The position numbers and the translations under genes are program-made. This document shows, piece by piece, positions 51,946 to 59,318 of a DNA stretch of 64,000 nucleotides. The notes beneath the pieces are model-generated. The model saw only the letters and a program-made list of their open reading frames with translations, did not search any database and was not told where the DNA came from. This stretch comes from Saccharophagus degradans 2-40 (GTDB lineage: Bacteria; Pseudomonadota; Gammaproteobacteria; Pseudomonadales; Cellvibrionaceae): contig NC_007912.1 of the NCBI RefSeq assembly GCF_000013665.1, forward strand, positions 620,001-684,000, in the 5' to 3' direction. How positions within the stretch are numbered: the stretch's first letter is position 1; the number at the start of each line of letters is the position of its first letter.

Positions 51946-53235
51946 GTGAATAGGGCGTTTGTTTCACTTTATGTGTTGCTTGTTTTTTCGGTCGTGGCGG
52001 TTGGCTGGGGCACAGATAAACTGTGGCAAGTATTTAACCCTGTCGGTGAAATAGAACCATTCGAACAAGAGTTTTTTGCCATTTTAGAATTCGAATTGGC
52101 CGCCGTGCCAGATGAAAAAATATTTGAGCGGGTAGTGGAGCTTAATCAAGAGTTAGAGCTGCATATAGATATTTACGCCCTCGATGAATTTGCCCAATCT
52201 AGCATTGCACAAGATATTGCCGGTGGCGGCTTGGTGGCTTTATTTGATGAGCAAGGTGGCCGCCAAATTTACAAACAGCTCGCGCAACGCGACTGGGTAG
52301 TAAGGGTTATAAAGCCCAGCGAAATAGCCCCTAACTACGCACTGTATAAAAACGCCTTTCTTGTTTTCTTTTACTTAGCCATTGCGGTGGTGGTGTATTT
52401 TTGGGTGTGGCCTTTGTCGCGCGATATGCGCACCCTCGAAATGCAAACCAAAAATGTGGGGCGCGATGGCGTAGTGGATACGGTCAACCTTGGGCCAAGC
52501 TCTAATGTGTGGTCGCTGGCCAATGCATTTAATGTAATGGCTAACCGCGTGAAAGAATTAATACATTCTCATCGCGAAATGACCTACGCCGTATCGCACG
52601 AATTGCGCACCCCCTTAGCGCGCATGAAATTTGCGTTAACCATGGCGAGCGAAACCGAAGATAAAACCAAGTTACGCGAACACTTAGCCAGTGTGCGCGA
52701 AGACGTAAGCGATATGGATGCATTAGTGAATCAATTGCTTAGCTATGCAGGCTTTGAACACGGCGACCCGCGGCTTAATTTTCAGCAGGGCGATTTAATG
52801 GCGTTAGCAGAAAACGTTGTTGCCAACCTTTCACCGTTGCAGCCCAATATAGCCGTGAGTATACATAACGCGTTAACCAGCGAGCCTAGGTGCGAATGGG
52901 TGTTGATGGAGCGCGCGCTGCATAATTTAATTCAAAATGGTTTGCGCTACGGCACATCCAAATTACACATTACCCTTAGTCAAACCCAACAGCATTACTC
53001 GGTAGTTGTAGAGGATGATGGCAGCGGTGTGCCAGAGGACGAGCGAGCGAGAGTTTTCGAAGCGTTTGTACGCTTACAAGCAACCGGCGCCCCTAAGCAA
53101 AGCGGTTTTGGCTTGGGCTTGGCCATCGTAAAACGCATAGCCCACTGGCATAAAGGTGAAGTAGCTGTAACCCAATCCCAGTGGGGCGGCGCAAAATTTA
53201 CATTTACATGGCCGGTATTAATCGCTAATGGCTAA
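51946..53235 (+). CDS. Membrane sensor histidine kinase
   Basis: A 429-residue sensor kinase with two membrane helices (about 4-24 and 134-155) and a periplasmic domain of about 110 residues between them. The phospho-acceptor is His218 in YAVSHELRTPLARMKF, with N box HNLIQNGLRYG, G1 VVEDDGSGVPEDERARV and G2 SGFGLGLAIVKR. The start is GTG. It partners the adjacent regulator. The layout resembles RstB-type sensors. Confidence 0.9.
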   Translation: MNRAFVSLYVLLVFSVVAVGWGTDKLWQVFNPVGEIEPFEQEFFAILEFELAAVPDEKIFERVVELNQELELHIDIYALDEFAQSSIAQDIAGGGLVALFDEQGGRQIYKQLAQRDWVVRVIKPSEIAPNYALYKNAFLVFFYLAIAVVVYFWVWPLSRDMRTLEMQTKNVGRDGVVDTVNLGPSSNVWSLANAFNVMANRVKELIHSHREMTYAVSHELRTPLARMKFALTMASETEDKTKLREHLASVREDVSDMDALVNQLLSYAGFEHGDPRLNFQQGDLMALAENVVANLSPLQPNIAVSIHNALTSEPRCEWVLMERALHNLIQNGLRYGTSKLHITLSQTQQHYSVVVEDDGSGVPEDERARVFEAFVRLQATGAPKQSGFGLGLAIVKRIAHWHKGEVAVTQSQWGGAKFTFTWPVLIANG

Positions 53236-53293
53236 TCTCTAATAGCTAGCTAGTAGCTACTATCGATTAGTAATTAGCGATTAGCGATTGAGT

Positions 53294-54265
53294 TCAACTC
53301 GTTTCGTCGCCATCGCCAGAAAGCTCTTGGGCTACGTCGTGGGTAACGCGTACCAACGCATCTACTACGCTGGGCTCAGATGAAGAGTGGCCGGCGTCGC
53401 GAATAATATGTAATTTGGCCGTGGGCCAAGCTTCCGCAAGGGCAAAGGCGTTGTCTAGCGGGCACACCATATCGTAGCGGCCGTGAATAATTGTGGCGGG
53501 AATGCCCGCTAATGTCTGCGCGTTATTAATAATTTGGTTGGGGCTCATAAAGCCGCAATTTACAAAGTAGTGAGCTTCTATACGCGCCAGTGAAACGGCC
53601 ATATGGGGGTCGGTAAAGCGGTCTACTACATCGGGGTTGGGGCGCAGGGTAGCGCAGCGGCCTTCCCATTGTGACCAAGCCTTAGCGGCAGACATTTTAG
53701 CCAGCTCGTTAGAGCCGGTAAGTTTTTTATAGTACGCACCTATCATGTCGTCGCGTTCATTCTCGGCGATAGGGGCGAGGTAATCCTGCCAGTAGTCAGG
53801 AAAAATGCGGTCAGCTCCCGCTTGATAAAACCACTGTAAGTCTTGCTCTCTGCACAAAAAGATACCGCGCAAAATCATATACAACACGTTTTGTGGGTAA
53901 GCCTGCGCATACAGTAAGCTAAGGGTAGAGCCCCACGACCCGCCGAAAAGTACCCATTTATCAACGGAGAGAAATTCACGAATCTTTTCCATATCCTCCA
54001 CTAGGTGTTGGCTGGTGTTGTGCTCCAATTCGGCATGCGGTTTAGAGCGGCCAGCGCCGCGTTGATCAAACAAAATAATGCGGTACAGCTCGGGGTTAAA
54101 AAAGCGGCGGTCATGCTTGCTGCAGCCTGCCCCTGGCCCACCGTGTACAAACAGCACCGGAATACCGCCGGGGTCGCCACTTTCCTCTACGTAGAGCGTA
54201 TGCACGTCATCAACGGCTAGCTCGTGGGTGGCGTAGGGCTTAATTTCCGGAAATAAAATCTGCAT
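53294..54265 (-). CDS. pip: Prolyl iminopeptidase
   Basis: A 323-residue alpha/beta-hydrolase that removes N-terminal proline from peptides (EC 3.4.11.5). The oxyanion segment is FVHGGPGAGCSKHDRRFF, the nucleophile Ser is in GGSWGSTLSLLYAQ and the catalytic His is in RDAGHSSSEP near the end, with Asp in GRYDMVCP. It has no signal peptide. The ATG at 54265 is preferred (GAGGA 4 bases upstream) to the longer frame from 54346, whose first 27 residues have no family match. Confidence 0.93.
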   Translation of the reverse strand: MQILFPEIKPYATHELAVDDVHTLYVEESGDPGGIPVLFVHGGPGAGCSKHDRRFFNPELYRIILFDQRGAGRSKPHAELEHNTSQHLVEDMEKIREFLSVDKWVLFGGSWGSTLSLLYAQAYPQNVLYMILRGIFLCREQDLQWFYQAGADRIFPDYWQDYLAPIAENERDDMIGAYYKKLTGSNELAKMSAAKAWSQWEGRCATLRPNPDVVDRFTDPHMAVSLARIEAHYFVNCGFMSPNQIINNAQTLAGIPATIIHGRYDMVCPLDNAFALAEAWPTAKLHIIRDAGHSSSEPSVVDALVRVTHDVAQELSGDGDETS

Positions 54266-54449
54266 TGCGTCCTCGCTTGTGTTTTGGGTGGGCACAGCAA
54301 CCTTTTTATAGCGCTGGGGTGTTGGCGGTGGCCAAGCACCCAGCAATTATTCATGCACTCTAAAGTTTAGCAGCCTGCCACCCTTTTAGCTGCGCGATTG
54401 CAAACAGCGTCAATAGGGGGCAGGTGCAAGTAATTCCATACTGCCATCA

Positions 54450-54472
54450 CTACTGACACACACTGTCAGTAG
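54450..54472. promoter_or_regulatory. Perfect palindromic operator candidate upstream of the WYL regulator operon
   Basis: CTACTGACA (54450-54458) and TGTCAGTAG (54464-54472) flank a 5-base centre. The site is 58 bases before the first gene of the two-gene unit, where a repressor would act. I take it as the likely target of the WYL regulator encoded there; inferred. Confidence 0.5.
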
Positions 54473-54529
54473 CAGGGGCCTATATTGGCAACTCGCGGCA
54501 CTTAATGCGCCAAAAATAGAGGATGCACT

Positions 54530-54931
54530 ATGACTAAGCCATGGTTTAAAGCGTACCACTTTCAGCTCCACCCACAAGCCGATGCGGCCGCCTTGCTACT
54601 TGCCAGCGCGAATTGGGATAGGCAGCTACAGAAGTGCCGTGGTTTAATGCACAGAGAGTTGGCGCGCCAGGTTGATGGCAGCTGGGTAGATATGACCGTG
54701 TGGCAAAGCCGCAGGGCATCTGGCAGCGACCTCGCTTTTTCGGAAGAGCGCGTTTTTATAGATATGGTTAAACTTATCGACCCGAAAAGCCTGCGTTTTA
54801 CCCAAGGCGCTGCCCCTAGTGGCTGCGACCCATTTAGCGATTGGTTCGCACAGGCTGCCAGCACCATACTTAGTCAGCAACCAAAACGGCCCCACTATGA
54901 ACAAAGCAGAGCGGTTACTGCAAACCGTTAA
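54530..54931 (+). CDS. Hypothetical protein (WYL-regulator partner)
   Basis: A 133-residue cytoplasmic protein. It begins MTKPWFKAYHFQLHPQAD and has WDRQLQKCRGLMHREL and DMTVWQSRRAS segments. Its size and spacing suggest a small ferredoxin-like-fold (ABM-like) protein, but no clear family is seen. It overlaps the WYL gene by 35 bases, so the two are coupled. Confidence 0.6.
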   Translation: MTKPWFKAYHFQLHPQADAAALLLASANWDRQLQKCRGLMHRELARQVDGSWVDMTVWQSRRASGSDLAFSEERVFIDMVKLIDPKSLRFTQGAAPSGCDPFSDWFAQAASTILSQQPKRPHYEQSRAVTANR

Positions 54932-55601
54932 CCTGTTACGCAACAGGCGTACAGTATTAACGGCAAAACAAATTGCAGAACGTTTAGATGTATCCGAACG
55001 TACCGTTTACCGCGACATTCAATCGCTTATGCTCACAGGGGTGCCTGTGGAGGGCGAGGCCGGAGTGGGTTACCGTATTCAGCGCAATTTTGAATTGCCC
55101 CCGCTAATGTTCGATAAAAGCGAAGTAGAAGCATTGTTACTTGGCGCACGCATGGTGCGCTCTTGGAGTGACAAGGCTTTGGCAGCCTCAGCCCATAGCG
55201 CACTCAACAAAATACTGGCGGTACTGCCGCCAGACCTACGTGAATTAGAAGAAACATCCGCCATTCGAGTGCCGCAATTCCAAGGGCAGAGTGGTGCGGC
55301 TAAATACAGTGAGCGCGTGCGCTTGGCAATAACCGCCAAACAAAAGCTGCTGTTGGAATATAGCGATGTAAATCAAACCCCATCCCAGCGCCTTATTTGG
55401 CCCTTGGGTTTGTTTTTTTGGGGCGCGGCTTGGACATTAGTGGCTTGGTGCGAATTGCGCGACGACTTTCGTATATTTCGTTTAGATCGCATGCAAAGTT
55501 GCACACCGCAAAAAGATTTTTTTAGCCCAAGCAAAACGCAAAGCCTAGATGCCTATTTAGAAAATGTGCGCAAACAATACGGCGATTGCGGCTTGGAATA
55601 A
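54897..55601 (+). CDS. YafY-like HTH-WYL transcriptional regulator
   Basis: A 234-residue regulator with an N-terminal winged helix (LLQTVNLLRNRRTVLTAKQI, RLDVSERTVYRDIQ, GVGYRI) and a WYL domain (about 130-225). The WYL signature is degenerate but visible in LIWPLGLFFWGAAWTLVAWC and FRIFRLDRM. The family commonly controls its own operon and binds ligands or nucleic-acid fragments through WYL. The ATG at 54897 is preferred because it begins directly before the HTH. A palindrome at 54450-54472 may be its operator. Confidence 0.9.
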   Translation: MNKAERLLQTVNLLRNRRTVLTAKQIAERLDVSERTVYRDIQSLMLTGVPVEGEAGVGYRIQRNFELPPLMFDKSEVEALLLGARMVRSWSDKALAASAHSALNKILAVLPPDLRELEETSAIRVPQFQGQSGAAKYSERVRLAITAKQKLLLEYSDVNQTPSQRLIWPLGLFFWGAAWTLVAWCELRDDFRIFRLDRMQSCTPQKDFFSPSKTQSLDAYLENVRKQYGDCGLE

Positions 55602-55672
55602 CCCAATTCGGCTGCGAGTACGTCCGTAACGTAAATACTGCGCCAAAATTACCTAAATATCGCTTTTCAACA

Positions 55673-55701
55673 TTGACTAGCAGCGCACACTTGCCTATCT
55701 T
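55673..55701 (+). promoter_or_regulatory. Sigma-70-type promoter candidate for the 57-residue gene
   Basis: TTGACT (55673-55678) and TATCTT (55696-55701) are separated by 17 bp. It is the best-spaced promoter-like pair I noticed in the window, about 90 bases before the small gene at 55790. Confidence 0.45.
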
Positions 55702-55789
55702 GCTCAAAAATTTTTTTGTGAGCTTAGAGCGCTTATTTATGCTCAAAAAAGCAACTAAATACTCGCAACGTTAATATAGGTAGTAGCGC

Positions 55790-55963
55790 ATGCACAATAC
55801 AAAAGAGCCACCATTAGTTTTGGTGAAAACTTGGGTGAGCCTTGTTCGCTCGGCCGAAGATGAAGAAGTAAAATCGCGCGCTTGCCAAATGTTAATAGAT
55901 GCCTTTGGCGACATGAAAGCAGCGGCAGATTATTGCGTTAGGCACAATATACAAATTAGCTAG
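55790..55963 (+). CDS. Small protein of 57 residues, hypothetical
   Basis: An open frame from ATG 55790 to TAG 55963 encodes a compact helical protein (VKTWVSLVRSAEDEEVKSRA, then CQMLIDAFGDMKAAADYCVR). It is preceded by a good promoter-like pair and has two cysteines near its helices. It is not recognised. A weak SD-like AGGTAG is upstream. Its codon use looks like its neighbours', so I think it is real. Confidence 0.6.
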   Translation: MHNTKEPPLVLVKTWVSLVRSAEDEEVKSRACQMLIDAFGDMKAAADYCVRHNIQIS

Positions 55964-56045
55964 CCTTTTTGTGAGTAAAAAGAGTGCGGTTAGGTTGTAG
56001 CAGGGCCTAATTTAAACTCTATTTTATATACAAAAGGAGCCGCTC

Positions 56046-56690
56046 GTGTCAGCTGCCAAACAACCTAGCGTTAAAAAACGCCCCGCCAAACCTGCTACTA
56101 AAACAGCCGGCCCCGCGCAAGCCTGCCCTTGGTGCGGCAGCGACCCACTTTACGTGCACTATCACGATACTGAATGGGGTGTACCGGAATACGATAACCA
56201 AGCCCTGCTAGCAAAACTTATTCTAGATGGTGCGCAGGCAGGCTTAAGCTGGATAACCATTCTAAAAAAGCGCGACGGCTACTACCGCGCCTTCGATCAA
56301 TTCAACCCAGAAAAAATGGCGCGTTACACCGATGCCAAACTTGAAAAACTTATGCTCGATGAGGGCATAGTGCGCAATCGCTTAAAAATAAAAAGCGCCC
56401 GCCAAAACGCCCAAGCTTATTTACGCATAATGAAAAACGGCGGCCCCAACGGCGAAAAAGATTTCAGCGAATTTTTGTGGTCGTTTGTAGGCGGCCAACC
56501 CATCCAAAATAACTACCACAGCATGAGCGACGTGCCGGCATACAGCCCAGAAGCCGAAGCCATGAGCAAAGCCCTAAAAAAAGCCGGCTTTAACTTTGTA
56601 GGCCCAACCATTGTGTACGCCTTTATGCAGGCGGTGGGTATGGTGAACGATCACCTTGTGAGCTGCCCGCGACATGCGGTGCTATCTTAA
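56046..56690 (+). CDS. tag: DNA-3-methyladenine glycosylase I
   Basis: A 214-residue base-excision glycosylase for alkylated adenine. CPWCGSDPLYVHYHDTEWG has the zinc-binding Cys/His part, with the second His/Cys pair in GMVNDHLVSCPRH near the C-terminus, and LILDGAQAGLSWITILKKRD is the DNA-binding helix region. The first 25 residues are a Lys/Pro/Ala-rich extension not usual in the family. The start is GTG at 56046. Confidence 0.96.
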   Translation: MSAAKQPSVKKRPAKPATKTAGPAQACPWCGSDPLYVHYHDTEWGVPEYDNQALLAKLILDGAQAGLSWITILKKRDGYYRAFDQFNPEKMARYTDAKLEKLMLDEGIVRNRLKIKSARQNAQAYLRIMKNGGPNGEKDFSEFLWSFVGGQPIQNNYHSMSDVPAYSPEAEAMSKALKKAGFNFVGPTIVYAFMQAVGMVNDHLVSCPRHAVLS

Positions 56691-56856
56691 TTTATAGGCT
56701 ATTTCTTTAATCGTATTTACTAACTAATACGGTGTTAGCGTTTTTCTTTAGGCAATGAATACGTATGTAAAAAATTGCCGTTAAGCGCGCTGCCACATAG
56801 CATGGAGTGCTAGTAAAACGCCCCCGCGTTTAGATGTGTGAATAGGATAAAGAATA

Positions 56857-58731
56857 ATGAAACGAATAATCGCGCTATGTCTTTTGGCCTGTTGGGTTTG
56901 CAGCTGTTCGCAACCAGAGGTTAACGCGCCTGAAGAGGCCCCCGAGCAAATGCAAGGTAAACCCGTTGTTTATCAAATGTTTACCCGCTTATTTGGCAAT
57001 AAAGTTGAGCTAAATAAGCCTTGGGGCACTAAAGAAGAAAATGGGGTGGGCAAGTTTGCCGATATAAACGCTCAAGCATTAACAGCAATTAAAGAAATGG
57101 GCGTAAGCCACGTGTGGTACACCGGTGTGTTACACCATGCCTTAATAGCAGATTACACCGAATACGGTTTAACTAACGACGACCCAGATGTAGTGAAGGG
57201 GCGTGCTGGTTCGCCCTATGCGGTAAAAGATTATTACAACGTAAACCCCGATTTAGCCGTTAACCCCGCAAAGCGCATGGAAGAATTTGAGCAACTTATT
57301 GCGCGCACCCATGCCCACGGCTTAAAAGTAGTTATAGATATAGTGCCCAATCATGTTGCGCGGGCTTATCAATCCACTAATGCGCCACAGGGTGTAGAAG
57401 ATTTTGGTGCGAGTGACGATACTTCGGTGGAGTACGCTCGCGATAATAATTTTTATTATGTTGTTGGTGAGCCATTTAAAGTGCCCTTAGCCGAAAATGG
57501 TTATAAACCTTTGGGTGGCGAGGCGCATCCGTTAAGCGATGGTGAATTTGATGAAAACCCCGCTAAATGGACGGGTAACGGTTCGCGATTAGCCCAGCCA
57601 AAAGCCGATGATTGGTACGAAACCGTAAAAATAAATTACGGTGTGCGGCCCGATGGCAGCAAGGATTTCCCCGAGTTACCCGAAGATTATCGCTACAAAA
57701 ATGCCGAGGCCCACTACCAGTTTTGGCAGGGTAAGAGCGTGCCCAGCTCGTGGGTTAAGTTTCGTCAAATTGCAGAATTTTGGATTGAAAAAGGTGTAGA
57801 TGGGTTTCGTTACGATATGGCCGAAATGGTGCCGGTGGAATTTTGGAGCTACCTCAATGCTCATATTAAACACCAGCGCGCAGACTTTTTCTTATTGGCA
57901 GAAATATATAACCCCGCTGAATACCGCAACTATATTCAACTGGGCAAAATGGATTACCTCTACGACAAAGTAGAAATGTACGATGGCTTAAAAGATATTA
58001 TTCACGGTAAAAAGAATACCGATGTAATTGAAACTGTGCAGGCAGGCATGGCCGATATAGAGCGAAATATGCTGCACTTTTTAGAGAACCACGACGAGCA
58101 GCGTATTGCCAGTGAACCCTTTGCGGGCAGCCCAGAAATAGCCAAACCGGCAATGGTAGTGTCTACACTTATCAGCTCTTCACCGACTATGTTGTATTTT
58201 GGCCAAGAGGTTGGTGAGCAAGGTGCGCTAGATTCTGGTTTTGGCAAACCTACGCGCACAACTATTTTTGACTATGCCGGTGTGCCTGCGCATCAGCGTT
58301 GGATGAACGGTGGTAAATTTGACGGTGGTAAATTAACCCCTCCCGAAAAAGCGCTGCGGGCATTTTATAGCGAGTTGCTGTTGCTCTCGGCTAGCCACCC
58401 AGCAATGCTTGGCCAGTATCAATCTTTACACAGCTTTAACAAAAGCCACAGCCAAGCTTACCCGCTCAATGTTTTTACTTTTGCGCGCTGGGCCGATACA
58501 GGCGAAAAGCTAATAGTGGTAAGCAACTTCTCGAATACTGAACCAGCCGATATTCAATTGTATTTACCGGCCAGCTTAACCGGCCAGTGGCAGTTACAAG
58601 CCAAAGACTACCCACTAACAGATTTATTGGGCGATTCACACGCTGCAGCGGTACTTGAAGCTAAGCAGCTATTCACTACGCATTTACAGTTGGCGCCATT
58701 GGAATCGCGTGTATTGGCGTTGAGTTTATAA
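56857..58731 (+). CDS. GH13 alpha-amylase-family lipoprotein
   Basis: A 624-residue lipoprotein (MKRIIALCLLACWVCSC; lipid Cys near residue 17) of glycoside hydrolase family 13. The catalytic residues are Asp320 in DGFRYDMAEM, Glu349 in LLAEIYNP and Asp413 in LENHDEQR. The domain-B-bearing barrel begins with VVYQMFTRLFGNK and VIDIVPNHVAR (first conserved region). The end (about 530-624) is a small beta domain. It acts on alpha-glucans in the periplasm or at the outer membrane, feeding starch-type oligosaccharides to the cell; the product specificity is unknown. Confidence 0.93.
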   Translation: MKRIIALCLLACWVCSCSQPEVNAPEEAPEQMQGKPVVYQMFTRLFGNKVELNKPWGTKEENGVGKFADINAQALTAIKEMGVSHVWYTGVLHHALIADYTEYGLTNDDPDVVKGRAGSPYAVKDYYNVNPDLAVNPAKRMEEFEQLIARTHAHGLKVVIDIVPNHVARAYQSTNAPQGVEDFGASDDTSVEYARDNNFYYVVGEPFKVPLAENGYKPLGGEAHPLSDGEFDENPAKWTGNGSRLAQPKADDWYETVKINYGVRPDGSKDFPELPEDYRYKNAEAHYQFWQGKSVPSSWVKFRQIAEFWIEKGVDGFRYDMAEMVPVEFWSYLNAHIKHQRADFFLLAEIYNPAEYRNYIQLGKMDYLYDKVEMYDGLKDIIHGKKNTDVIETVQAGMADIERNMLHFLENHDEQRIASEPFAGSPEIAKPAMVVSTLISSSPTMLYFGQEVGEQGALDSGFGKPTRTTIFDYAGVPAHQRWMNGGKFDGGKLTPPEKALRAFYSELLLLSASHPAMLGQYQSLHSFNKSHSQAYPLNVFTFARWADTGEKLIVVSNFSNTEPADIQLYLPASLTGQWQLQAKDYPLTDLLGDSHAAAVLEAKQLFTTHLQLAPLESRVLALSL

Positions 58732-58753
58732 CGCTACCGTTTTTTCACTTATC

Positions 58754-58815
58754 AGCGGGTATCGATCTACCCGCGTAAACTAGAGGCTGCACGTTGGCCT
58801 CTAGGCTTTTCTTTA
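58754..58815 (+). terminator. Two hairpins downstream of the amylase gene
   Basis: GCGGGTA/TACCCGC (58755-58774) and CTAGAGGC/GCCTCTAG (58780-58804) form neighbouring stems, the second followed by GCTTTTCTTT. They lie 24-84 bases after the amylase stop. The rest of the interval to 59318 is AT-rich with no gene visible. Confidence 0.6.
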
Positions 58816-59318
58816 GGCTTTTTTAAGCTCTGCGTTAGGCTTTATCTTCCCGCTCTCCGAAGTCTTTCTTTTACCTTTAATATCACGTTGTTTTTTGCGC
58901 CAGCTAGCCGGAATTGGGTATGTGCATTGTTGTGTAATACTACTTTTTACCCTGTTCTTATTTCTTAGCTTAATGAGCAGCAATTTTTATAGTTCATTGT
59001 CGTCTTAAGCTTTCTCTTATTCCTTTCTGTTGAAAAACAAATCTAATACTTAAGTGTTAGGTGTTGTTTTGTCGTGTATATATTCTTTTTGGTTTACTGT
59101 TACGCCATGCAAGCGCTATTTGAGTGTTATTTAACCGTTTTTTTACCTGTGTCACAGTTTTTATACATTGGCGCATACCTAATTTTATTTGAGTGAAAAG
59201 TGAGTACGCATGCATTGCTAGTACTTTAGTTTTAGGTAGTATTAGCGGCAAGTATGAGTTTAGAGGGAGTTACTCAAATTTATTCATTTATGCCCAGATG
59301 TATCGAGGTAACCAATTA

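Noticed and set aside
53222-53291. Insertion-element end or attachment site in the TTAGC-rich tract
   Set aside because: No transposase, target duplication or tRNA gene is nearby; it looks like simple degenerate sequence.
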